Shown here piece by piece: positions 29,601 through 40,600 of a DNA stretch of 64,000 nt (positions are counted from its first letter, which is position 1; the number at the start of each line of letters is the position of its first letter). The stretch is from Rhynchopus sp. YZ270_cl-10. Its lineage: Eukaryota > Euglenozoa > Diplonemea > Diplonemida > Diplonemidae. Made by a program: the position numbers and the translations under genes. The notes under the pieces are model-generated. The model searched no databases, was not told the origin of the DNA, and worked only from the letters and a program-made list of their open reading frames with translations. The stretch is taken from contig OZ037901.1 in NCBI GenBank assembly GCA_964035575.1, positions 310,001 to 374,000 of the forward strand, written 5' to 3'.

Positions 29601-31415
29601 ACCCGTCTAAAAGCGTCCGTTCTGTACGCGACAAAACGACCCGTATAAAAGCGCCCGTGTTGTACGCGACAAAACGACCCGTCTAAAAGCGTCCGTGTTG
29701 TACGCGACAAAACGACCCGTCTAAAAGCGCCCGTGTTGTACGCGACAAAACGACCCGTCTAAAAGCGTCCGTGTTGTACGCGACAAAACGACCCGTCTAA
29801 AAGCGCCCGTGTTGTACGCGACAAAACGACCCGTCTAAAAGCGTCCGTGTTGTACGCGACAAAACGACCCGTCTAAAAGCGCCCGTGTTGTACGCGACAA
29901 AACGACCCGTCTAAAAGCGTCCGTTCTGTACGCGACAAAACGACCCGTATAAAAGCGCCCGTGTTGTACGCGACAAAACGACCCGTCTAAAAGCGTCCGT
30001 GTTGTACGCGACAAAACGACCCGTCTAAAAGCGTCCGTTCTGTACGCGACAAAACGACCCGTCTAAAAGCGTCCGTTCTGTACGCGACAAAACGACCCGT
30101 CTAAAAGCGCCCGTGTTGTACGCGACAAAACGACCCGTCTAAAAGCGTCCGTGTTGTACGCGACAAAACGACCCGTCTAAAAGCGTCCGTTCTGTACGCG
30201 ACAAAACGACCCGTCTAAAAGCGTCCGTTCTGTACGCGACAAAACGACCCGTCTAAAAGCGGCCGTTCTGTACGCGACAAAACGACCCGTCTAAAAGCGC
30301 CCGTGTTGTACGCGACAAAACGACCCGTTTTAAAGCGCCCGTTCTGTACGCGACAAAACGACCCGTCTAAAAGCGTCCGTGTTGTACGCGACAAAACGAC
30401 CTGTCTAAAAGCGCCCGTGTTGTACGCGACAAAACGACCCGTCTAAAAGCGCCCGTTTCGTACGCGACAAAACGACCCGTCTAAAAGCGCCCGTGTTGTA
30501 CGCGACAAAACGACCCGTCTAAAAGCGCCCGTGTTGTACGCGACAAAACGACCCGTCTAAAAGCGTCCGTGTTGTACGCGACAAAACGACCCGTCTAAAA
30601 GCGTCCGTTCTGTACGCGACAAAACGACCCGTATAAAAGCGCCCGTGTTGTACGCGACAAAACGACCCGTCTGAAAGCGTCCGTGTTGTACGCGACAAAA
30701 CGACCCGTCTAAAAGCGTCCGTTCTGTACGCGACAAAACGACCCGTCTAAAAGCGCCCGTGTTGTACGCGACAAAACGACCCGTATAAAAGCGTCCGTTC
30801 TGTACGCGACAAAACGACCCGTCTAAAAGCGTCCGTTCTGTACGCGACAAAACGACCCGTATAAAAGCGCCCGTGTTGTACGCGACAAAACGACCCGTCA
30901 AAAAGCGCCCGTGTTGTACGCGACAAAACGACCCGTCTAAAAGCGTCCGTGTTGTACGCGACAAAACGACCCGTCTAAAAGCGTCCGTGTTGTACGCGAC
31001 AAAACGACCCGTCTAAAAGCGCCCGTGTTGTACGCGACAAAACGACCCGTCTAAAAGCGCCCGTGTTGTACGCGACAAAACGACCCGTCTAAAAGCGTCC
31101 GTTCTGTACGCGACAAAACGACCCGTATAAAAGCGCCCGTGTTGTACGCGACAAAACGACCCGTCTAAAAGCGTCTGTTCTGAACGCGACAAAACGACCC
31201 GTCTAAAAGCGTCCGTTCTGTACGCGACAAAACGACCCGTCTAAAAGCGCCCGTGTTGTACGCGACAAAACGACCCGTCTAAAAGCGTCCGTGTTGTACG
31301 CGACAAAACGACCCGTCTAAAAGCGTCCGTGTTGTACGCGACAAAACGACCCGTCTAAAAGCGTCCGTTCTGTACGCGACAAAACGACCCGTCTAAAAGC
31401 GTCCGTTCTGTACAA

Positions 31416-32261
31416 GGCTACCAACGGGACCCCTGGATCAGGGGTCCCCAGGGGTCCCGGACCCCCAGTCTGGGGGTCCGGGACCCCTGGGACCCCTGGG
31501 TCCCCGGGGTCCCAAAAATTTTTTTTTGGCAAAGACATTTTTCAGCTGAAAAAAAAATTTTTTTTTCGGCCCTGGGTTGGGTCCTGTGGCACCCAAAAAT
31601 GCAAAAAAACGCACTTACGAGCACTTTTGAGCATCACATATTTATTCCACGGCCATTTTGTGTGTATACCGTACGTTTAGTATGGCCAGCGCCTTAGCAA
31701 AAAATCAAAAAATCTCAAAAAAAAAAAAATTTTTTTTGGGAAAATTTCGGCCCCTGACCTGGGTTTTTGGGCACCAAAAAATGCAAAAAAACGCAAAAAT
31801 CGGGTGTTTTGACCATCTGTGGTTACACAAAACACACTTCTGTGTATAAGCCTACACCAATACAGTGGTTATACAAGGCGATTTTTGACCAAAAAAAAAA
31901 TTTTTTTTTCGCCCAAACTTTGCCGTGGTACCTCATAAAATGGCCCAAAGAATCCAATGAAAACCTCAGATTGGGCAAATTATGAAAAAAATTTTCAAGT
32001 CAAATTTTCAGCCAAAATACGGCTATTTTGGTCATGCCTTGTGTACTTTGTGTACTGAACTGGTGTCCCGAGGCCACAGGGACTGTGTATGGGGCCAGCT
32101 TTTAGTGGCGAAAATTTCGCTAAGTACCCGGAAAAATCCCTAAGGAAAAAAAAAATTTTTTTTTCACGCAGGGTCACAAAAAAAATTTTTTTTTTTTTTG
32201 ACTTTTGCTGGGGGTCCCGGACCCCTGGGACCCCCGGGGTGTTGGGGTCCCGTTGGTAGCC
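31416..32261. mobile_element. Non-autonomous inverted-repeat element inserted in the satellite
   Basis: The 846-bp insert starts GGCTACCAACGGGACCCC and ends with its exact reverse complement (18-bp perfect terminal inverted repeats). The similarity continues imperfectly inward through GGGGTCCC-type blocks. The left end also folds on itself: a 10-bp hairpin at 31426-31448 and a 27-bp near-perfect palindrome at 31456-31482 (CCCGGACCCCCAG arm). The interior has several diverged copies of an A-run/T-run followed by CGGCCC and a GCACC..AAAATGCAAAAAAACGCA segment, spaced about 170-190 bp. There is no convincing coding sequence. Sixteen bases of the target repeat unit are missing at the junction and an extra AA lies on the left; I see no clear target-site duplication. 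The same block of satellite flanks it on both sides (28694-31413 and 32262-34791, differing by a 5-unit indel). It is best called a MITE or fold-back-like DNA element of unknown superfamily. Confidence 0.8.
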
Positions 32262-35200
32262 TCTAAAAGCGTCCGTGTTGTACGCGACAAAACGACCTGT
32301 CTAAAAGCGCCCGTGTTGTACGCGACAAAACGACCCGTCTAAAAGCGTCCGTGTTGTACGCGACAAAACGACCCGTATAAAAGCGTCCGTTCTGTACGCG
32401 ACAAAACGACCCGTCTAAAAGCGTTCGTGTTGTACGCGACAAAACGACCCGTCTAAAAGCGTCCGTGTTGTACGCGACAAAACGACCCGTCTAAAAGCGC
32501 CCGTTTCGTACGCGACAAAACGACCTTTCTAAAAGCGTCCGTGTTGTACGCGACAAAACGACCTGTCTAAAAGCGCCCGTGTTGTACGCGACAAAACGAC
32601 CCGTCTAAAAGCGCCCGTGTTGTACGCGACAAAACGACCCGTTTTAAAGCGCCCGTTCTGTACGCGACAAAACGACCCGTCTAAAAGCGTCCGTGTTGTA
32701 CGCGACAAAACGACCCGTCTAAAAGCGTCCGTGTTGTACGCGACAAAACGACCCGTCTAAAAGCGTCCGTTCTGTACGCGACAAAACGACCCGTCTAAAA
32801 GCGCCCGTGTTGTACGCGACAAAACGACCCGTATAAAAGCGTCCGTTCTGTACGCGACAAAACGACCCGTCTAAAAGCGTCCGTTCTGTACGCGACAAAA
32901 CGACCCGTATAAAAGCGCCCGTGTTGTACGCGACAAAACGACCCGTCAAAAAGCGCCCGTGTTGTACGCGACAAAACGACCCGTCTAAAAGCGTCCGTGT
33001 TGTACGCGACAAAACGACCCGTCTAAAAGCGCCCGTGTTGTACGCGACAAAACGACCCGTCTAAAAGCGTCCGTGTTGTACGCGACAAAACGACCCGTCT
33101 AAAAGCGCCCGTGTTGTACGCGACAAAACGACCCGTCTAAAAGCGTCCGTGTTGTACGCGACAAAACGACCCGTCTAAAAGCGTCCGTGTTGTACGCGAC
33201 AAAACGACCCGTCTAAAAGCGCCCGTGTTGTACGCGACAAAACGACCCGTCTAAAAGCGCCCGTGTTGTACGCGACAAAACGACCCGTCTAAAAGCGTCC
33301 GTTCTGTACGCGACAAAACGACCCGTATAAAAGCGCCCGTGTTGTACGCGACAAAACGACCCGTCTAAAAGCGTCCGTGTTGTACGCGACAAAACGACCC
33401 GTCTAAAAGCGTCCGTTCTGTACGCGACAAAACGACCCGTCTAAAAGCGTCCGTTCTGTACGCGACAAAACGACCCGTCTAAAAGCGCCCGTGTTGTACG
33501 CGACAAAACGACCCGTCTAAAAGCGTCCGTGTTGTACGCGACAAAACGACCCGTCTAAAAGCGTCCGTTCTGTACGCGACAAAACGACCCGTCTAAAAGC
33601 GTCCGTTCTGTACGCGACAAAACGACCCGTCTAAAAGCGGCCGTTCTGTACGCGACAAAACGACCCGTCTAAAAGCGCCCGTGTTGTACGCGACAAAACG
33701 ACCCGTTTTAAAGCGCCCGTTCTGTACGCGACAAAACGACCCGTCTAAAAGCGTCCGTGTTGTACGCGACAAAACGACCTGTCTAAAAGCGCCCGTGTTG
33801 TACGCGACAAAACGACCCGTCTAAAAGCGCCCGTTTCGTACGCGACAAAACGACCCGTCTAAAAGCGCCCGTGTTGTACGCGACAAAACGACCCGTCTAA
33901 AAGCGCCCGTGTTGTACGCGACAAAACGACCCGTCTAAAAGCGTCCGTGTTGTACGCGACAAAACGACCCGTCTAAAAGCGTCCGTTCTGTACGCGACAA
34001 AACGACCCGTATAAAAGCGCCCGTGTTGTACGCGACAAAACGACCCGTCTGAAAGCGTCCGTGTTGTACGCGACAAAACGACCCGTCTAAAAGCGTCCGT
34101 TCTGTACGCGACAAAACGACCCGTCTAAAAGCGCCCGTGTTGTACGCGACAAAACGACCCGTATAAAAGCGTCCGTTCTGTACGCGACAAAACGACCCGT
34201 CTAAAAGCGTCCGTTCTGTACGCGACAAAACGACCCGTATAAAAGCGCCCGTGTTGTACGCGACAAAACGACCCGTCAAAAAGCGCCCGTGTTGTACGCG
34301 ACAAAACGACCCGTCTAAAAGCGTCCGTGTTGTACGCGACAAAACGACCCGTCTAAAAGCGTCCGTGTTGTACGCGACAAAACGACCCGTCTAAAAGCGC
34401 CCGTGTTGTACGCGACAAAACGACCCGTCTAAAAGCGCCCGTGTTGTACGCGACAAAACGACCCGTCTAAAAGCGTCCGTTCTGTACGCGACAAAACGAC
34501 CCGTATAAAAGCGCCCGTGTTGTACGCGACAAAACGACCCGTCTAAAAGCGTCCGTTCTGAACGCGACAAAACGACCCGTCTAAAAGCGTCCGTTCTGTA
34601 CGCGACAAAACGACCCGTCTAAAAGCGCCCGTGTTGTACGCGACAAAACGACCCGTCTAAAAGCGTCCGTGTTGTACGCGACAAAACGACCCGTCTAAAA
34701 GCGTCCGTGTTGTACGCGACAAAACGACCCGTCTAAAAGCGTCCGTTCTGTACGCGACAAAACGACCCGTCTAAAAGCGTCCGTTCTGTACGCGACAAAA
34801 CGACCCGTCTAAAAGCGCCCGTGTTGTACGCGACAAAACGACCCGTCTAAAAGCGCCCGTGTTGTACGCGACAAAACGACCCGTCTGAAAGCGTCCGTGT
34901 TGTACGCGACAAAACGACCCGTCTGAAAGCGTCCGTTCTGTACGCGACAAAACGACCCGTCTAAAAGCGCCCGTTTCGTACGCGACAAAACGACCCTTCT
35001 AAAAGCGTCCGTGTTGTACGCGACAAAACGACCCGTCTAAAAGCGTCCGTTCTGTACGCGACAAAACGACCCGTCTAAAAGCGCCCGTGTTGTACGCGAC
35101 AAAACGACCCGTCTAAAAGCGCCCGTGTTGTACGCGACAAAACGACCCGTCTAAAAGCGTCCGTTCTGTACGCGACAAAACGACCCGTCTAAAAGCGTCC

Positions 35201-35912
35201 GTGTTGTACGCGACAAAACGACCCGTCTAAAAGCGTCCGTTCTGTACGCGACAAAACGACCCGTCTAAAAGCGTCCGTTCTGTACGCGACAAAACGACCC
35301 GTATAAAAGCGCCCGTGTTGTACGCGACAAAACGACCCGTCAAAAAGCGCCCGTGTTGTACGCGACAAAACGACCCGTATAAAAGCGTCCGTGTTGTACG
35401 CGACAAAACGACCCGTCTGAAAGCGTCCGTTCTGTACGCGACAAAACGACCCGTATAAAAGCGCCCGTGTTGTACGCGACAAAACGACCCGTCTAAAAGC
35501 GTCCGTGTTGTACGCGACAAAACGACCCGTATAAAAGCGTCCGTGTTGTACGCGACAAAACGACCCGTCTAAAAGCGTCCGTTCTGTACGCGACAAAACG
35601 ACCCGTCTAAAAGCGCCCGTGTTGTACGCGACAAAACGACCGGTCTAAAAGCGCCCGTGTTGTACGCGACAAAACGACCCGTCTAAAAGCGTCCGTGTTG
35701 TACACGACAAAACGACCCGTCTAAAAGCGTCCGTGTTGTACGCGACAAAACGACCCGTCTAAAAGCGCCCGTGTTGTACGCGACAAAACGACCCGTCTAA
35801 AAGCGTCCGTGTTGTACGCGACAAAACGACCCGTCTAAAAGCGCCCGTGTTGTACGCGACAAAACGACCCGTCTAAAAGCGTCCGTGTTGTACGCGACAA
35901 AACGACCCGTCT

Positions 35913-36977
35913 ATGTGGGACGAAAAACCTACGTGTTTGTACACAAAACACCACAAAAGCGCTTGTTTGCAGGCAGTTCGGGTCGAAAACGACCTCTTCG
36001 GGTCACAAAGCTACATCCCTCCCTCCCTTGGCCCTCGGGCTGCCCTGACCTCCCTCAAGGGCGCCCTCGGGCTCTGGCGGGAGGGAGGGAAATAGCTATT
36101 GTACCCCTCCCGGTGGCTTTCCTTACCCTCCCGCCGAAAAAAAAAAAATTCCCGCGGGAACGGTTTTTCTACACTTTCCCTCCCTTCGAAATTTCGAAGG
36201 GACCCTCCGAAAATCGGAGGGTCCCTCCGAAAATTTTTTTTTACGTTGTCCGATACACTTTCCCTCCCTTCGAAAATCGGGGGGCTCCCTTCGAAAACTG
36301 GGTTTTTTGGGCCTATATACTGACCAAAAAAAAAAAAAAAAAAATACGCGTGTTTTGCCTGTGTACCCTGCATGTGCACGTAGGTAACCGTGGTTCGGGT
36401 TCGGAAAGCCACCTGGTCGGGGCACAAAGTTACATCCCACCCTCCCTTGGCCCTCGGGACTCCTTTCGGGAGGTCAGGGCTTCCCTCGGGCCTTCGGCCC
36501 TCGGGGAGCCCTGACCTCCCTCAAGGGTCCCTCGGGCTTTGGCGGGAGGGAGGGAAATAACCATTGTAACCCTCCAGAGGTCTCAAGGGATTCCCTTGAG
36601 AGCTAAGAGGATTCCCTTGAGAGCACCAAAAATTCCCGCGAGAGAATGTGCGTTTTGGTGACTGAAACCGGCCAAAAACTTTTTAAAACGGCCCACAACC
36701 TGGTTTCTGCGACTCGAAAAGCGTATCCGCATGCTTTTGGGCGTCTGTAGGCCACAAACGATGGTACCCATGTGGGCCGAAAAACCTACGTGTTTGTACA
36801 CAAAACACCACAAAAGCGCTTGTTTGCAGGCAGTTCGGGTCGAAAACGACCTCTTCGGGTCACAAAGCTACATCCCTCCCTCCCTTGGCCCTCGGGCTGC
36901 CCTTTCGGGAGGTCAGGGCGCCCTGACCTCCCTCAAGGGCGCCCTCGGGCTCTGGCGGGAGGGAGGGAAATAGCTAT
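35913..36977. repeat. Fold-back repeat cluster at the edge of the satellite
   Basis: A direct repeat occupies 35913-36099 and 36770-36977. The copies are nearly identical except for a 21-bp hairpin arm absent from the first. Nested in it are three modules bounded by CCCTCCCTCCC and GGGAGGGAGGG (36016-36090, 36435-36555, 36873-36967). The third contains a perfect 26-bp palindrome at 36907-36932 with GGGAGGTCAGGGC arms. Other palindromes are CCCTTCGAAATTTCGAAGGG at 36182-36201, a CCCTCCGA/TCGGAGGG hairpin just after it, a long hairpin around 36470-36520, and TCTCAAGGG/CCCTTGAGA at 36581-36601. No credible gene is present. The satellite stops exactly where the first direct repeat begins. Confidence 0.8.
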
Positions 36978-36980
36978 ATT

Positions 36981-37135
36981 TACCTCCACTTATTATTTAC
37001 TTCACGGGTATTATTTACTCTCCCACTTATTATTTACTAATTTCTAACGTAAAAAACAGTTTTAATAAATTAAACCCGTTTATTATTTACTCTCCCGTTT
37101 ATTATTTACTCCAAATTTAGTAAATAATATCCGGA
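36981..37135. repeat. Short interspersed TTATTATTTACT repeats
   Basis: Five copies of a (T)TATTATTTACT motif, separated by short variable spacers such as TCTCCC and TCACGGG, fill this AT-rich stretch between the fold-back cluster and the first gene. The rest of the gap (37136-37560) shows no recognisable gene or RNA. Confidence 0.6.
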
Positions 37136-37648
37136 GGGGGGGTTTATACTGTTTTCCTTCGCTTAACTGCTCTTCAAGCTGAGCGTCGTGGACTGTTTTT
37201 TTGGGCTGACGTTCTATTACACCCACCATGTGGAAAGAGTGTCGTATCCTACTCTGGATTATGGTAACGGGTCAACCCGGTAGTTTATTAGGAGAAGACT
37301 ACATAAAGGTGTGTGAATCGGTGTGTCTACCTCAGAAGAACACCCTTACGTTTTGAAGGTGCTCTCCAAGTGCGATTGTGACCTTCAGAAGTTCTTTAGG
37401 TGATTGATGAAGTCATGCTATATCTTATGAGAGTAGTGACCGTGACTTCATTGTACCCCAAGTATAGCCAACTGGAGCGCTGGATGCATCCTGAACGAAT
37501 GACAACCCCCTCCCCAGCCCTTTCCTTCCCTTCCTGTCATGTAACACACCTCTTCCAACAGATTACAGTTAAACACATTAAACACACAACTCATTACAAA
37601 AATAGCAGTGTGCAGAGCTGAGAAACCGCAAAGAAGCAGAATACACAA

Positions 37649-40600
37649 ATGAGGCATTTTGCTCTCCTGCTCGCAACACTCCTATGCACAGTATGTGCAT
37701 CGAAGCCTCCCCCGGAGACAACAGACCAGCCCTTCGACTCTTCAGCGTTCACCTCCTCCTTTACTGATGTGGTGGATGACTTCAAGGCTCGCGCAGTGTC
37801 CGCTGTCACTGACGAAGTGTCGTCATACATGGACAAGATCGGAGTAACAGCAGTGGTTCATGAAGTGATTGACTCAAAGCTCGGACAGTTCCTGAACAAG
37901 ACCGCGCTCGCTCTGGATGATATGATTGATTACTTCAACGAAGCCGACATTGAGACTCGTCTTGAGCACGTCGTTGAAGGAGTTGCATCCAAAATTGGGT
38001 TGAGCCTTGGGTCACTTGGTGGGGGTGACTCTGGGACAAGCAGTTCAGGAGCAGAACCATCTTCAGCAGGATCGCGCATTGGAGATGTTGTGCTGGCGAC
38101 GGTGGGTCTCTCTGTGTCGCCGTCGTTGAGCATGGGGTCTGTGAAGGGAGAGAGCCTGTCGTTGTCGGCGTCTGCGGGGTTCCACTTCCAGGCAGGAGTT
38201 GCGTTGAGCAGCCCTACAGACTTCGTGCTTGCGCTGGGTGGGTCTGCGTCCATGGGGTTTGCAGGAACTGCAGCAGAGGGCGGTGGGGATGGCAACACAA
38301 CGTCGTCGAGCGAGCGGTTCTTGAGGGAGGCCGCGACTGTGCTCTCGAGCTCGGGGAACGGGGCAAGCAGCGTGTGGGGGAAGCTTGACAAAATCCTGGA
38401 CGCAACCATCGCCATCGACTTCGCAAAGACAACCGACAGCATCAGCGGGTTTGCCTACAAGGTGAGCGTGGTGCTCCCCTCCTTCAAGGCCATCAAGGAG
38501 CTGCACGTCTACCTCAGCCACCCGAACTGGGGCTGTCTCGCATCGAACCCAGCGTCCATGATGGACCCGACCGTCGTTGGGTGGGGGGTGACCCTTTACT
38601 CCGGACATCCCTCAGGGCTTGTGGAGGGTGCGAAAGGACTTTGGGGCGAACTGAAGGACTCTTGGGAGGAGATGGCAGCACTCAAGGGAACGTGGAATGC
38701 AGAATGGGGGTCCGGCAGGCTGATGATTGGCGACGGAATTACGGTGGCAACCACAGGACCGGCACCGAGCTTCAGCCAGTCTGCGTGCACCAGCACCACA
38801 CAGCGGTCAGCAACTGCGACGTCCACATCGACTGACGTATCTGACGCTGTGTCGAAGTTGGTTGATGTGATCAAGCTTGTGTCGCCTATGATTCTTGAGG
38901 GCAAGTTTGTGACAAGCTTCTGCATGGGGTCGTGCCACGATGTGCCCCTCAACACTCTTAAGACTGTGTCTGGAACTGCAACCCTGGAGATCACCGAGGA
39001 CCACGACGGTGCTGACGTTGCTCTGTGGGTGCCGGGCCTCACCTTTGGCGGGATTGGATATGTCGTGGCTTCTGGGCTGCCTAACTCCGTTGCGTCTGTG
39101 TTCACAAAGCTTCTGTCGCCAATTGCGGCCCTGGGGCTTGGTGACACCACTGCGACTTTCACGGTGACGAAAACTGGGCTGAGTGTGTCGGTTGTGGGCA
39201 GCCCTGTGTTTCCCGAGACCTCTACAAGCGGCTTCCAGCAGGTGGCAGAAGGCCTGTCGGAGATTGTGTTTGGGGTGACAGCGTCGATGTCGTACTCTGG
39301 CGATGTTGCGTTTGAGGTCGATGTGGCCACCCCACCCTCGGGCCTCGACAAGGTCTTCGCACTTACCGACGTCACCGAAAAGATGGGGTTCACCCTCTTC
39401 ACAAAGGTAGAGGTCAAGCCCGAGCCCATCCTGGACCTCGGTGTGGAGCTCCCCGTCAGGTTGTGCGTAGAGAAGTGCAGCTCCTCGGCGCCTCGCTACC
39501 TCTACCTGGCTGGGTCGCTCTCCCTGAAGGTCAGCGCCAGTGCACAGCTTGTGGACGGACAGGTGAAAATGGACGGGTGGTGGACGAAGGTGCTTGAGAT
39601 CCCCTTCGCAAACATTGGGGACGTTATTCTTGGGATCGGCATGGACCTGAAGGTGGAGCTGCCGACAAAGTTGGAGGTAGGGGGTGCTATCTGCCTTGGT
39701 AAGAGCTCGGACTGCTTGGGACACACCGGAACACGTATTGAAGGGCGTGCGTACGTCGGGGTGAGTGCGACGGAGCCTGACAGCAACTACTTCACAGCAA
39801 TGATCAACCAGATCACGATTGCGCAGATCTTTGCGCTGATTGAGGAGTTCGCCCCGCCGCTGTCGAGGGTGCAGATCCCTGCGAAGCTTGGTGCCTCTGG
39901 TATCTACCCCTTTGACAAGACAGCGGCAGCAACGTGTGAGGAGCAGCGCCGTGCAGCAGTGCAAGGGGGGAGCACCCCTCAGGAGGTGGACATGGACTGC
40001 TTCGCGTACGCATCGTTCAATGCAGGCACCGAGGACAAAACGTTGACCTTCAGGAGTGGGAACCTTGTGGTGCCAGTGGGCATTGCCTTTGCAGGGCGCC
40101 TGAACTTCTTCGGCTGGGAGATTGCTGTGAAGGTGATGGTGTCGGAGACGGCGTTTGAGATCGACGCAGAGATGGACAAGGTTGACCTGCGCATGGGGGG
40201 GCAGGTCATCATGCAGATCGGGAAGTACCTTACAGCGTCGCACGACGACGTTGTGGGGGGCGCACGGTTCCATGTTGCTGCAACTGTGGACCCGGCGACG
40301 GCACTTGTGGGTATTTATGGTGCATTCCGCATCCCCGTCCTGCGTTCGTACGGAGAGCTGCAGGTAACTCTGAACGCTGACATCTTCAGGTTCGAGGGTG
40401 ACATGCACCTCTTCGATGGTGCGTTGACTGCGCACGCGCTTGTGCAGTGGAACTGGGATATGTCGTACTTTTCTGCAGCTCTTTCAGACATGAACTTTTT
40501 GTACGTCGTCAAAATGGAGTCCGTTCGATTCACCTTCGACCCGACAAAGGAGTACGCAGAGTTTTCCGCCAAGGTGTCCGTTCTGGCGCTAGTCAAGGCA

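Larger units (their letters stand above)
1..35912. repeat. Giant 38-bp tandem satellite array, about 920 units, with higher-order structure
   Basis: The whole region is an unbroken head-to-tail array of a 38-bp unit. Each unit starts CGACAAAACGACCCGT and ends GTTGTACG or TTCTGTACG. Units vary at a few fixed sites: TCTAAAA, TCTGAAA, TATAAAA or TCAAAAA; GCGTCC or GCGCCC; GTGTTG or GTTCTG. TCTGAAA nearly always goes with GCGTCCGTTCTG. All internal duplications seen are multiples of 38 (4978 = 131 units, 2964 = 78 units, 5586 = 147 units), so the array grows by in-register unequal exchange or copying. Because 38 is not divisible by 3, long open frames with a 38-residue period appear on both strands; I regard them as by-products. 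The only interruption is the inverted-repeat element at 31416-32261. The array starts before the window. It could be subtelomeric or centromeric; no telomere motif is visible. Confidence 0.98.

Noticed and set aside
1-35912. Regular 38-bp repeats as a CRISPR array
   Set aside because: There are no spacers; units are directly adjacent and the context is eukaryotic.
1-35912. Similarity of TTCTGTAC in the repeat unit to the conserved end of kinetoplastid spliced-leader exons
   Set aside because: The match is only about eight bases, with no donor GT and no Sm site in context; probably chance.
35913-37135. Telomere or telomere-associated end
   Set aside because: No telomeric hexamer or heptamer run is visible; only a subtelomere-like repeat texture.
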